This document shows positions 7,180 to 14,809 of a stretch of DNA of 20,876 bases, piece by piece; positions within the stretch are counted from its first letter, which is position 1, and every line of letters begins with the position of its first letter. The stretch spans positions 6,200 to 27,075 of the forward strand of contig DDUQ01000012.1 of assembly GCA_002344885.1 (NCBI GenBank), in the 5' to 3' direction. Below the pieces are notes generated by a model that had not been told where the DNA came from, made no database searches, and saw nothing but the letters and a program-made list of their open reading frames with translations. The DNA is from Comamonadaceae bacterium UBA2334 (GTDB lineage Bacteria > Pseudomonadota > Gammaproteobacteria > Burkholderiales > Burkholderiaceae_C). The position numbers and the translations under genes are program-made.

Positions 7180-8511
7180 ATGTCAAACACCATCCTGCAA
7201 AACATCCCCACCGGCCAGAAAGTTGGCATCGCCTTCTCGGGCGGGCTGGACACCAGCGCCGCCCTGCTGTGGATGAAGAAAAAAGGCGCCCTGCCCTACG
7301 CCTACACCGCCAACCTGGGCCAGCCCGACGAGAGCGACTACGACGAAATCCCCCGCAAGGCCATGGCCTACGGCGCCATCAAGGCCCGTCTGGTGGACTG
7401 CCGCCCCCAGCTGGCCTCTGAAGGCCTGGCCGCGCTGCAGGCAGGTGCCTTCCACATCACCACTGCCGGGCAAACCTACTTCAACACCACGCCCCTGGGC
7501 CGCGCCGTGACCGGCACCATGCTGGTGGCCGCCATGAAGGAAGACGATGTGAACATCTGGGGCGATGGCTCGACCTTCAAGGGCAACGACATCGAGCGCT
7601 TCTACCGCTACGGCCTGCTGACCAACCCTGCGCTGAAAATCTACAAGCCCTGGCTGGACCAGACCTTCATCGACGAGCTGGGTGGCCGCGCCGAAATGAG
7701 CGCCTTCATGACGGCCAACGGCTTTGGCTACAAGATGAGCGCCGAAAAAGCCTACAGCACCGACAGCAACATGCTGGGCGCCACCCACGAGGCCAAAGAC
7801 CTTGAACACCTGAACAGCGGCATCCGCATCGTCAACCCCATCATGGGTGTGCCGTTCTGGAAAGAGGACTGCGTGGTCAAGGCCGAAGAAGTGAGCGTGA
7901 CGTTCGAAGAAGGCCGCCCCGTGGCCCTGAACGGCGTGGCCTACCCCGACCTGGTGAACCTGTTCCTTAAGGCCAATGAAATCGGTGGCCGCCACGGGCT
8001 GGGCATGAGCGACCAGATTGAAAACCGTATCATCGAAGCCAAGAGCCGCGGCATTTACGAGGCCCCCGGACTGGCGCTGCTGTTCATTGCCTACGAGCGT
8101 CTGGTGACCGGCATCCACAACGAAGACACCATCGAGCAGTACCGTGACAACGGCCGCAAACTGGGCCGCCTGCTGTACCAGGGCCGCTGGTTCGACAGCC
8201 AGGCCATCATGCTGCGCGAAACCGCCCAGCGCTGGGTGGCCCGCGCCGTGACCGGCACCGTGACCCTGGAGCTGCGCCGTGGCAACGACTACAGCATTCT
8301 GAACACCGAAAGCCCCAACCTCACCTACGCACCCGAGCGCCTGAGCATGGAAAAGGTGGAGGACGCGCCGTTCAGCCCACTGGACCGCATTGGTCAGTTG
8401 ACCATGCGCAACCTGGACATCACCGACACCCGCGCCAAGCTGGGCATTTATTCAAATGCGGGTTTGCTGGAACTGGGCAAGGGTGATGACTTCTTGAAGC
8501 TGGGCAAGTAA
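7180..8511 (+). CDS. argG: Argininosuccinate synthase
   Basis: Joins citrulline and aspartate using ATP to give argininosuccinate, the penultimate step of arginine synthesis. The 443 residues belong to the longer, E. coli-like ArgG type. The ATP pyrophosphatase P-loop SGGLDTS is at 20-26, and GDGSTFKGNDIERFYRYG and STDSNMLGATHEAKDLE are clear family blocks. Start at 7180 fits the family. The upstream gap is occupied by a repeat copy, so a promoter or ribosome site is hard to assign. No argF or argH is nearby. The gene is closed by the terminator at 8539-8576. Confidence 0.98.
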   Translation: MSNTILQNIPTGQKVGIAFSGGLDTSAALLWMKKKGALPYAYTANLGQPDESDYDEIPRKAMAYGAIKARLVDCRPQLASEGLAALQAGAFHITTAGQTYFNTTPLGRAVTGTMLVAAMKEDDVNIWGDGSTFKGNDIERFYRYGLLTNPALKIYKPWLDQTFIDELGGRAEMSAFMTANGFGYKMSAEKAYSTDSNMLGATHEAKDLEHLNSGIRIVNPIMGVPFWKEDCVVKAEEVSVTFEEGRPVALNGVAYPDLVNLFLKANEIGGRHGLGMSDQIENRIIEAKSRGIYEAPGLALLFIAYERLVTGIHNEDTIEQYRDNGRKLGRLLYQGRWFDSQAIMLRETAQRWVARAVTGTVTLELRRGNDYSILNTESPNLTYAPERLSMEKVEDAPFSPLDRIGQLTMRNLDITDTRAKLGIYSNAGLLELGKGDDFLKLGK

Positions 8512-8538
8512 GCACTGCGCTTCGTCGGCGAGAGCCAC

Positions 8539-8576
8539 AAAAAAGCCCGTCGGCGTTTCGCCTGACGGGCTTTTTT
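8539..8576. terminator. Bidirectional intrinsic terminator between argG and murB
   Basis: A perfect 13-bp outer stem AAAAAAGCCCGTC / GACGGGCTTTTTT (8539-8551 with 8564-8576) is continued by GGCG/CGCC around loop TTT, with one bulged T. The A-run on one side and T-run on the other make it work for both the plus-strand argG and the minus-strand murB, which converge here. Confidence 0.93.
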
Positions 8577-8580
8577 ATTA

Positions 8581-8636
8581 TTAATTATTGCCATCTATCG
8601 CTTATTGAATATAGCCTTATTGCTATCAAAAATTAC
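8581..8636 (+). repeat. AT-rich repeat element, copy C (argG-murB gap)
   Basis: TTGCCATCTAT, CGCTT (8599-8603), 17 bases, TGCTATCAAAAATTA from 8621. It sits between the argG/murB terminator and the murB stop. Block order and 17-base spacing equal those of copies A, B, E and F. On the minus strand, in the same frame as the genic copies, it reads IAIRLYSISDRWQ then a stop, keeping I-A-x5-I-S-D. Confidence 0.65.
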
Positions 8637-8650
8637 TGGGCAGGGCGCAT

Positions 8651-9706
8651 TCACACCACCACAGGCTCTATCTCCAGCATGAGTCCAAATCGCTCATAGA
8701 CGCTGGTCTGTATGGCTTTGGCCAGCGTCATCACTTCGCCACCCGTGGCCGGATGGACGACGCCACCTTTGTTGATGATCACCAGAGCCTGCTTTTCGTA
8801 CACCGCAGCATTGCCCACCGATTTGCCTTTCCAACCACAGGCATCGATCAACCAACCGGCGGCCAATTTGACCGAGCCGTCTGGCATGGGGTAATGCACC
8901 AGTTTGGGGTCGCGGGAAATGATGTCGGCACACTGCTCGGCACTGACCGTCGGGTTCTTGAAAAAACTGCCCGCATTGCCCACAGCAGCAGGATCGGGCA
9001 ATTTGGCGCGCCGGATGTCGCACACCCAGTCAAAGACCTGCCGGGCCGTAGGCGATGTCACACCCTGCTCGTTGGCCTTTCGGGCGAGATCGAGGTAGCC
9101 CAGTTCGGGCTTCCATGTCTTGGGCAGCGCAAACCGCACATGTGTGATCAAGGCCCTGCCCGCCAACCCCATGTACCGGGCATCGCCCGGTGCGTGTTTG
9201 AACACCGAATCGCGGTAACCGAAACCACATTGGGCCGCGTCCAGGCTGAACAATTGCCCCGTGTGCAGATCAATGGCATCGAGAGAATGAAACCTGTCCT
9301 GCAACTCCACGCCGTAGGCACCGATGTTCTGCACCGGCGAAGCCCCCACGGTGCCGGGAATGAGCGCCAGGTTTTCCAGGCCTGGCCAGCCCTGCGACAA
9401 GGTCCAATCGACAAATCCGTGCCAGCACTCGCCCGCCCCGGCCTGCACGATCCAGTGTTGGGGTGTTTCACTGACAAACTGCCGCCCGGCAATTTCGACC
9501 TTGAGCACGGCCTGGGTCACATCGCCGGTCAGCACCAGGTTGCTGCCCCCGCCCAGCACCAGCGGCTGGCTGCGCAACCAACTGGGGTGCTCGCGATGCA
9601 AGGCCAATACATCGCCGACCGAGGCAACCCGGACAAAGGTCTGCGCCCTGGCCTGAATGCCCAAGGTGTTATAGGGCTGAAGGGAAACCTGGTTCTCGAC
9701 TAACAT
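8651..9706 (-). CDS. murB: UDP-N-acetylenolpyruvoylglucosamine reductase
   Basis: FAD- and NADPH-dependent cytoplasmic enzyme that reduces UDP-GlcNAc-enolpyruvate to UDP-MurNAc for peptidoglycan. The 351 residues form the type I (E. coli-like) enzyme. FAD-binding blocks are LGGGSNLVL near 51-59 and LIPGTVGASPVQNIGAYG near 115-132. The catalytic serine is Ser247 in GNAGSFFKNP, and a glutamate close to the C-terminus (EIEPVVV) supplies the second catalytic position. The ATG at 9706 matches the family start. It is divergent from yajQ with only 42 bases between the two ATGs, so their promoters must overlap or lie within each other's 5' region. Confidence 0.97.
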   Translation of the reverse strand: MLVENQVSLQPYNTLGIQARAQTFVRVASVGDVLALHREHPSWLRSQPLVLGGGSNLVLTGDVTQAVLKVEIAGRQFVSETPQHWIVQAGAGECWHGFVDWTLSQGWPGLENLALIPGTVGASPVQNIGAYGVELQDRFHSLDAIDLHTGQLFSLDAAQCGFGYRDSVFKHAPGDARYMGLAGRALITHVRFALPKTWKPELGYLDLARKANEQGVTSPTARQVFDWVCDIRRAKLPDPAAVGNAGSFFKNPTVSAEQCADIISRDPKLVHYPMPDGSVKLAAGWLIDACGWKGKSVGNAAVYEKQALVIINKGGVVHPATGGEVMTLAKAIQTSVYERFGLMLEIEPVVV

Positions 9707-9748
9707 CAGGGGATTGTCTCACCCCGGTCAATTTGCCAGCCAAACAAC

Positions 9749-10234
9749 ATGCCCTCATTCGACACCGTTCTGGAAGCCAACCTTGTTGAAGTCAAAAACG
9801 CCGTAGAACAGGCAACCCGTGAAGTGGGCACCCGGTTCGACTTCAAGGGCACGTCCGCCAACCTCGAACTCAAAGACAAAACCGTGACGCTCTTCGGCGA
9901 CAGCGACTTTCAGATCGGGCAAGTGGATGAAATCCTGCGCAACAAGCTTGCCAAGCGAGGTGTCGATGTGCGGTTTCTGGATGCTGCCAAGATTGAAAAA
10001 ATCGGCGGTGACAAGGTCAAGCAGGTCATCACGGTGCGCAACGGCATCGAGAGCGATGTTGGCAAAAAAATCCAGCAAGCCGTCAAAGCCAGCAAACTGA
10101 AGGTTCAGGCCGCTATTCAGGGCGACAGCGTGCGCGTGACCGGTGCCAAGCGCGACGACCTGCAAGCAGCCATGGCAGTGATCCGCAAAGACGTGGCCGA
10201 CCTGCCCCTGAGTTTCAACAACTTCAGAGACTGA
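9749..10234 (+). CDS. yajQ: YajQ family nucleotide-binding protein
   Basis: A 161-residue protein of the YajQ (DUF520) family, beginning MPSFDTVLEANLVEVKNAVEQATREV and containing TRFDFKGTSANLEL and the ending DLPLSFNNFRD. The fold is two ferredoxin-like domains. Homologues bind nucleotides, and the Xanthomonas homologue has been reported to bind cyclic di-GMP. Here it is divergent from murB, a pairing common in Burkholderiales, and is followed after 26 bases by two degenerate HD-GYP proteins on the same strand. That neighbourhood makes a cyclic di-GMP link attractive but this is inference. Confidence 0.95.
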   Translation: MPSFDTVLEANLVEVKNAVEQATREVGTRFDFKGTSANLELKDKTVTLFGDSDFQIGQVDEILRNKLAKRGVDVRFLDAAKIEKIGGDKVKQVITVRNGIESDVGKKIQQAVKASKLKVQAAIQGDSVRVTGAKRDDLQAAMAVIRKDVADLPLSFNNFRD

Positions 10235-10260
10235 GTGTCGATGACGGGGGACTGAACAAC

Positions 10261-11580
10261 ATGGCAACCAGACAGGGTCCAGGCAGCGCTCTGCTCCGCG
10301 TTCATGCGGGCTCTCTCAAAGTTGGCTCAGTACTGGAGATTCCGCTTTACACCGAAACAGGGCACCTGTTGATTGCAAAGAATCAGGTCATTGAATCTGC
10401 CGACAAATTGGAGTACCTGCGCAGTCAACCGGCACTTTATTCAGACGAAGTGTCACTTCGCAACCGCGCGAGGTCTTGGTATACCAGTGTCACAGAGCTG
10501 GAAACCAAAGATGCTCCCTTGAGCCGACTGGACAACCTGTCAGATGAGCGGAATCGGGACAGCGTCCTGTTTGTAGAAGGCAACGTCACTGAACTGCTCA
10601 AGGCAGAAGCAGAAGTAGCCGCCAGCAGGTCCACACCTGAATTGTGGACAGACATCGAGGCCATTCTGGGCGGTGTCCTCGTGGGTATCGCAGCGGGAGG
10701 CGAAGCGGCCCCCAAAGCCATGAAACGACTGGCAATGGTCGAAGCCCGCTTTTTCGATCTGATGAAGCGGGACAAAGATGCAGCCATTTTTCTGCTCTTC
10801 ACCCGCTCGGTGACGCAGTTCAACGGCTACAGCACCTTGCATGCTTTGCTGTGCGCGGCGCTGGCCTGGGACTCAGCCAGCCGATTGCCCATCAGCGAAA
10901 CCGAAACTTCTGTTCTCGTCAAAGCGGCGCTGACCAAAAACGTTTCGATCAAAACCCTGCAAGACCGCATGGCCGGGCAAAAGACCAAGCCGACGCAAGA
11001 CCAGATGTTGGCCATCGATTCCCATGCCAAGGACAGCATGGAATTGCTCAGGCAAGCTGGCGTGAGCGACCCGTTGTGGCTCAATGCGGTGGCCCGCCAC
11101 CATGATGACCTGCCCCACTGCCCTGCCATCAATGACCGCCCACCGGTTGAAAAACTTGCCAAGGTGCTTCAGGTCATCGACCGGTACACTGCTGCCATGA
11201 GTCCGCGAGGCTCACGACCGGGGCGGGAGTCCCCACAGGCTGTCAAATCCATCTTGCGCTCCCCTGGCAACACTGAACCTGACGAAGTGGGCCTGGACCT
11301 GGTGCGCAATCTCGGCCTTTATCCACCCGGTACGTTTGTCGAGTTGAACCGGGGTGATTCGGCCGTGGTGTTGCGTCGCGGTGCCAAACTGAACGAGCCG
11401 GTGGTGGCCAGCGTGCTGAACCGTCACGGCGAGCCTGTGCTGGCACCCCGCATGCTCAGCACGGAAATGCCTGAGTTTGCGGTGCGCGCTGCTGTGTCGG
11501 GTTCACGCATTCGGGTCCGGCTGAACGAATCTGAAATGCTGCGCCAACTCGCATCGAGCAGGCTCGACTTCTCGCTCTGA
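10261..11580 (+). CDS. Degenerate HD-GYP-domain protein, first of a tandem pair
   Basis: Cytoplasmic-looking protein of 439 residues with no signal peptide. The N-terminal part (about 10-60) has the LKVGSVLEIPLYTETGHLLIAKNQVI type of segment that often precedes HD-GYP domains. Residues about 185-345 align with an HD-GYP domain, ending RYTAAMSPR and then LYPPGTFVELNRGDSAVVLRRG. Key catalytic positions are lost: the HD pair is replaced in AALTKNVS (225-227), and the HHE-DG-GYP block is HHDDLPHCP (280-287). Cyclic di-GMP phosphodiesterase activity is therefore unlikely; binding or a structural role is possible. The ATG is preceded by GGGGGA at good spacing, 26 bases after yajQ. Its C-terminal third is strikingly similar to the next gene. 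Confidence 0.85.
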   Translation: MATRQGPGSALLRVHAGSLKVGSVLEIPLYTETGHLLIAKNQVIESADKLEYLRSQPALYSDEVSLRNRARSWYTSVTELETKDAPLSRLDNLSDERNRDSVLFVEGNVTELLKAEAEVAASRSTPELWTDIEAILGGVLVGIAAGGEAAPKAMKRLAMVEARFFDLMKRDKDAAIFLLFTRSVTQFNGYSTLHALLCAALAWDSASRLPISETETSVLVKAALTKNVSIKTLQDRMAGQKTKPTQDQMLAIDSHAKDSMELLRQAGVSDPLWLNAVARHHDDLPHCPAINDRPPVEKLAKVLQVIDRYTAAMSPRGSRPGRESPQAVKSILRSPGNTEPDEVGLDLVRNLGLYPPGTFVELNRGDSAVVLRRGAKLNEPVVASVLNRHGEPVLAPRMLSTEMPEFAVRAAVSGSRIRVRLNESEMLRQLASSRLDFSL

Positions 11581-11600
11581 ACTGGCACGCACCATCGGAC

Positions 11601-12881
11601 ATGGCCGCAGGTAAGCAAGAGCTGATCGCCGTTTCGCCCGAAAGATTGCACGTCGGCATCGCCCTGCGGTTCACGCTGCTGGACGAGCGGGGCAATGTTC
11701 TGCTGGCCAAGGGCTTGCGCATCGAATCGCACGACGCGCTCGAAATGCTCCAGAAGCGCCGCGCCGTGTATGTGGCCTTTGAAGAATCGGACGAAGCTAC
11801 CAAAGTGTTGATGAGTGGCCTGAACGAAGCCACGCGCCGGGACGCTGCGTTGAAAGACATCGACCGGTTTGTCACGTTCAGCGAAAAAGAAACCAAAGAA
11901 GAAATCAAAGGCACGCTGCCTGAAGGCTGGACCGAAGCCGAGGCCCGGTTGCGTACGTTGCTGAACAACCTCGCCAGGGGCGGCGACATCGCCGTCGAGG
12001 CAGCCCAGCGCGTTGACCCGGCAATCGACTTGTTCCAGCATCAGTTGCTCAACCGTGACCGCGAGGCTGCGCTGTTCCTGCTCATCCACCGGGCTGTCAC
12101 TGCGTTCACCGGTTACAGCGCCCTGCATTCGTTGCTGACCGCGACCGTTGTGCAACTGCTGGCAACCCCACTCAAACTCACGCCGGCCGAAAGCGCCAGC
12201 CTGACCCGCGCCGCCCTGACGATGAATGTGGGCATGACAGCCCTGCAAGACACCCTGGCCAACCAGAAGCAACGTCCGTCACCGGTCCAGCAGGCCCAGA
12301 TCGACAAGCATGCCGCCGAAGGCGTCCGCCTGTTGCACGCGGCCGGCGTCAAAGACACGCTGTGGTTGAACATCGTGTTCAAGCACCACGATGACTTCCC
12401 GAGTGGTGTGCCACTGGCAGAGCGGCCACCGGCAGACAAACTGGCCCGCATCCTGCAGGTGGTGGACCGTTACACCGCAGCCATGAGCCCGCGTGTCTCG
12501 CGTGCGGGCCGAGAGTCCAAGGACGCCGCCCGATCGGCCATCGTGCAACAGGGCGCTGCGGGGCACGACGAGGTGGGGCTGGCCCTCATGATGCTGTTGG
12601 GGCTGCACCCGGCGGGCACGTTCGTGAAGCTGGCCAACGGTGAAACCGCCGTGGTGCTGCGCAAAGGTGCCAAACCCAACGAGCCCTATGTGGCCAGCGT
12701 GTTGAACAGACGCGACGAACCGGTGGCCGAACCCCGGCTGTACAACACCGCCAAACCTGACCTGGCCGTGACCCAGGGTGTTTCAGGGTCCACTGTGCGC
12801 GTGCGGTTGAACCCCGACCAGATGCTCAGGCAATTGGCCTTCACCCGAACCGGTACCGACCGCGATGCCGGTCGCTTGTGA
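11601..12881 (+). CDS. Degenerate HD-GYP-domain protein, second of a tandem pair
   Basis: A 426-residue paralogue of the preceding protein with the same layout: N-terminal LHVGIALRFTLLDERGNVLLAKG segment, helical middle, HD-GYP-like domain (about 170-335) and C-terminal GLHPAGTFVKLANGETAVVLRKGAK. Blocks such as YTAAMSPR, ASVLNR and MLRQLA are shared with the first copy. The HD pair is replaced (AALTMNVG, 207-209) and the GYP block is HHDDFPSGVP (262-271). His239 in DKHAAEG is kept. Loss of the same motif in both copies suggests a common degenerate ancestor followed by duplication. It starts 20 bases after its partner without an obvious ribosome site, consistent with coupling. Confidence 0.85.
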   Translation: MAAGKQELIAVSPERLHVGIALRFTLLDERGNVLLAKGLRIESHDALEMLQKRRAVYVAFEESDEATKVLMSGLNEATRRDAALKDIDRFVTFSEKETKEEIKGTLPEGWTEAEARLRTLLNNLARGGDIAVEAAQRVDPAIDLFQHQLLNRDREAALFLLIHRAVTAFTGYSALHSLLTATVVQLLATPLKLTPAESASLTRAALTMNVGMTALQDTLANQKQRPSPVQQAQIDKHAAEGVRLLHAAGVKDTLWLNIVFKHHDDFPSGVPLAERPPADKLARILQVVDRYTAAMSPRVSRAGRESKDAARSAIVQQGAAGHDEVGLALMMLLGLHPAGTFVKLANGETAVVLRKGAKPNEPYVASVLNRRDEPVAEPRLYNTAKPDLAVTQGVSGSTVRVRLNPDQMLRQLAFTRTGTDRDAGRL

Positions 12882-13554
12882 ATCGGTGCCTGCACAGAGA
12901 AGCCGCGCTGTGCAACGGGCTGGTTTGCTGCTGTTGGTAAGCCTGTGTCTCACGCCCCTGGCGCTGAAGGCACAAGGCGTCAGTCTGGCAGGCGTTTCGG
13001 GTGACAAGGCGCTGCTGGTGATCGATGGTTCTGCCCCACGTTTTGTGGCCACGGGGCAAACCATGGCTGGTGTGAAAGTGTTGTCGGTCACCGGCACGCA
13101 AGCCACGGTGGAACGAGACGGGCAGACACTGCGGCTGACCTTGGGCGAGCAGCCCGTTCACCTGACATCAACCCCCACCCCCAGCGGCCGCAGAGTGGTC
13201 ATGACTGCCGATGGCCAGGGGCATTTCAAGTCACTTGGCAGCATCAATGGCCAATCGGTGACCTTTCTCGTGGACACCGGGGCCACGTGGGTCGCGCTGG
13301 GTCAAGCGGACGCTGCGCGCATCGGCCTCAAACCCCATGCCGGTCAGCGCGTCCGCTTGGGCACCGCCAACGGCCAGATAGACGGCACCGAACACCAGTT
13401 GGACCGTGTTCGCCTGGGTGACGTGGAGGTGCGCAACGTCAAGGCGGTGGTCCTGCCCCAGCCTATGCCGTATGTGCTCCTGGGCAACAGTTTTCTGTCC
13501 CATTTCCAGATGATCAGGCTGAATGATCAGCTGACGCTGGAACGCAAACCGTGA
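12865..13554 (+). CDS. Exported retropepsin-like aspartic protease (TIGR02281-type)
   Basis: A 229-residue protein with a hydrophobic N-terminal stretch (about 19-36, LLLLVSLCLTPLALKAQG) that looks like a signal peptide or anchor. The C-terminal half is a clan AA retropepsin-like domain with the catalytic FLVDTGATWVALG (DTG at 137-139) and YVLLGNSFLSHF near 203-214. Such single-domain proteases would need to dimerise. The ATG at 12865 overlaps the preceding gene by 17 bases. A GTG at 12910, preceded by AGAAG, would give a shorter and more standard signal peptide and may be the real start. The substrate is unknown. Last gene of the yajQ/HD-GYP-like plus-strand run. Confidence 0.87.
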   Translation: MPVACESVPAQRSRAVQRAGLLLLVSLCLTPLALKAQGVSLAGVSGDKALLVIDGSAPRFVATGQTMAGVKVLSVTGTQATVERDGQTLRLTLGEQPVHLTSTPTPSGRRVVMTADGQGHFKSLGSINGQSVTFLVDTGATWVALGQADAARIGLKPHAGQRVRLGTANGQIDGTEHQLDRVRLGDVEVRNVKAVVLPQPMPYVLLGNSFLSHFQMIRLNDQLTLERKP

Positions 13555-13657
13555 TGAACAGGCGTGTGGCACGCGCGGGTGGGTCACCTGTTGCAGCCAT
13601 CCCGCCTACGGCAGCCTGTTGAACAACCCAAGCACGTGTTCAGCAAACGAGCTGAAT

Positions 13658-13693
13658 CTGGCTGATCAGTCTGGCTGATCAGTCTGGCTGCTC
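13658..13693. repeat. Short tandem repeat, 13-base unit
   Basis: Two perfect copies of CTGGCTGATCAGT (13658-13670, 13671-13683) are followed by a partial third, CTGGCTGCTC. Each unit contains the palindrome CTGATCAG. It lies in the 150-base gap between two converging genes, protease and ridA, where I see no intrinsic terminator. Confidence 0.85.
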
Positions 13694-13704
13694 AACCCGT
13701 CAGT

Positions 13705-14088
13705 TCAGGCGGGCTGCTGTTGCGCCGCCGTCACCACCACTTCGATCTTGTAGTGCGTGTTAGCCAGTGCGGCTTGCACCGTGGCACGCGGTGGCGCATG
13801 CCCGGCGGGTACCCAGGCATCCCACACCTCGTTCATGGTGGCGATGTCGCGGATGTCGGTCAGGTAGATTTGCACCCGCAGCAGGCGGGTTTTGTCACTG
13901 CCGCATTCGGCCAGTCGGGTGTCCACCTGCGCCAGCACATCGGCCGTCTGACTGCGGATGTCGGCGGCGTCGCACTCGGGGACCATGCCGGCCAGGTAGA
14001 CCACACCGTTGAACACAGCGGCCTCGCTGTAACGAGCCGACACCATGTGACGCTGCAAGCCAGGTGTGTGCAAAGTGATGTTGCTCAT
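13705..14088 (-). CDS. RidA family (YjgF/YER057c/UK114) protein
   Basis: A 127-residue protein of the RidA superfamily. True RidA members hydrolyse reactive enamine/imine intermediates released by PLP enzymes; other subfamilies have different or unknown roles. Visible hallmarks are VVYLAGMVP (29-37), LLRVQIYLTD (69-78) and the PPRATVQAAL block with Arg101, the residue that binds substrate carboxylate in active members. The start is the ATG at 14088, which overlaps the plsY stop in an ATGA arrangement, so translation is probably coupled to plsY. Exact subfamily cannot be decided by eye. Confidence 0.92.
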   Translation of the reverse strand: MSNITLHTPGLQRHMVSARYSEAAVFNGVVYLAGMVPECDAADIRSQTADVLAQVDTRLAECGSDKTRLLRVQIYLTDIRDIATMNEVWDAWVPAGHAPPRATVQAALANTHYKIEVVVTAAQQQPA

Positions 14089-14714
14089 GATTGCTTGGAC
14101 CCCAGTTTCGATTCCTTGCCCTGCATCAGGCGGCTGATGTTCTCGGCGTGCCGCCAGACCAAGAACGCCCCCATGGCCACGATGGCACCGGCCACCGGCC
14201 CCGACATCACCCACAGCTCCCCCGAACCAAACAGATAAATGGCTGGTGCGCACACCGACGCCACCAGCGCCCCCAGCGACGAGTAACGGGTGGCCGCCAC
14301 CACCCCTATCCACGCCGCCAACGTGAGCACACCCAGCCACAGGTCCACCCCGAAGAGCATGCCCGCCGCAGTGGCCACACCCTTGCCGCCTTTGAAACGG
14401 AAAAACACGGGGAACAGGTGGCCGATGAACGCCGCCAGCCCCACCGCGGCCAGCGTCACATCGCCCAGCCCATGTGCCATCCCCCAGGTCTTGACGGCCC
14501 ACATGGGCAGCCAGCCCTTGATGGCATCCAGCAGCAGCGTGACGGCCGCCGCCGCCTTGTTCCCCGAGCGCAGCACGTTGGTGGCCCCCGGGTTCTTGCT
14601 GCCATAGGTGCGCGGATCCGACAGGCCGAACCCCTTGCTCACGATCACGGCAAACGACAGCGACCCCACCAGGTACGCACCCACCACAGCCAACAATGGC
14701 AACACAACGTCCAC
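14085..14714 (-). CDS. plsY: Acyl-phosphate:glycerol-3-phosphate acyltransferase
   Basis: Inner-membrane enzyme that transfers an acyl group from acyl phosphate to glycerol-3-phosphate, the first acylation in phospholipid synthesis. The 209 residues are mostly hydrophobic (about five to seven membrane segments). The three family motifs are present: GSKNPGATNVLRSG near 38-51, GHLFPVFFRFKGGKGVATAAG near 98-118, and TRYSSLGALV near 142-151. The start codon is GTG at 14714, supported by AAGGA (complement of 14721-14725) at suitable spacing. It overlaps ridA by four bases. Upstream is an AT-rich repeat region that may hold its promoter. Confidence 0.95.
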   Translation of the reverse strand: MDVVLPLLAVVGAYLVGSLSFAVIVSKGFGLSDPRTYGSKNPGATNVLRSGNKAAAAVTLLLDAIKGWLPMWAVKTWGMAHGLGDVTLAAVGLAAFIGHLFPVFFRFKGGKGVATAAGMLFGVDLWLGVLTLAAWIGVVAATRYSSLGALVASVCAPAIYLFGSGELWVMSGPVAGAIVAMGAFLVWRHAENISRLMQGKESKLGSKQS

Positions 14715-14725
14715 AACGTATCCTT

Positions 14726-14787
14726 TTGAATAAAAATCAGCCCCAGAGCATGATATAAATAAATTTGTAGCTACATTTTTTATTCAA
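14726..14787. repeat. 11-bp perfect inverted repeat upstream of plsY
   Basis: TTGAATAAAAA (14726-14736) and TTTTTATTCAA (14777-14787) are perfect inverted copies separated by 40 bases. Between them is a 10-base palindrome TGTAGCTACA (14766-14775). Together with repeat copy D this forms an AT-rich island in a GC-rich background, immediately before the plsY ribosome site. Confidence 0.7.
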
Positions 14788-14792
14788 GCGCC
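14750..14792 (-). repeat. AT-rich repeat element, copy D (plsY-ybaK gap)
   Basis: On the minus strand GGCGCTT, then AGCTAC, then an AT-rich tail. On plus coordinates TAGCT is at 14768-14772 and AAGCG at 14786-14790. The two blocks are 13 bases apart rather than 17, so this would be a shortened copy. It is the least certain of the intergenic copies. Confidence 0.45.
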
Positions 14793-14809
14793 CTGCCCAC
14801 AACGGCCGC

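Noticed and set aside
7183..8118. 311-codon open frame opposite argG
   Set aside because: Val/Gly/His-rich shadow translation of the strongly biased argG codons, with no motif.
14089..14502. N-terminal extension of the ridA frame into plsY
   Set aside because: The 138 extra residues are Gly/Arg-rich out-of-frame plsY sequence. RidA proteins start at the ATG at 14088.
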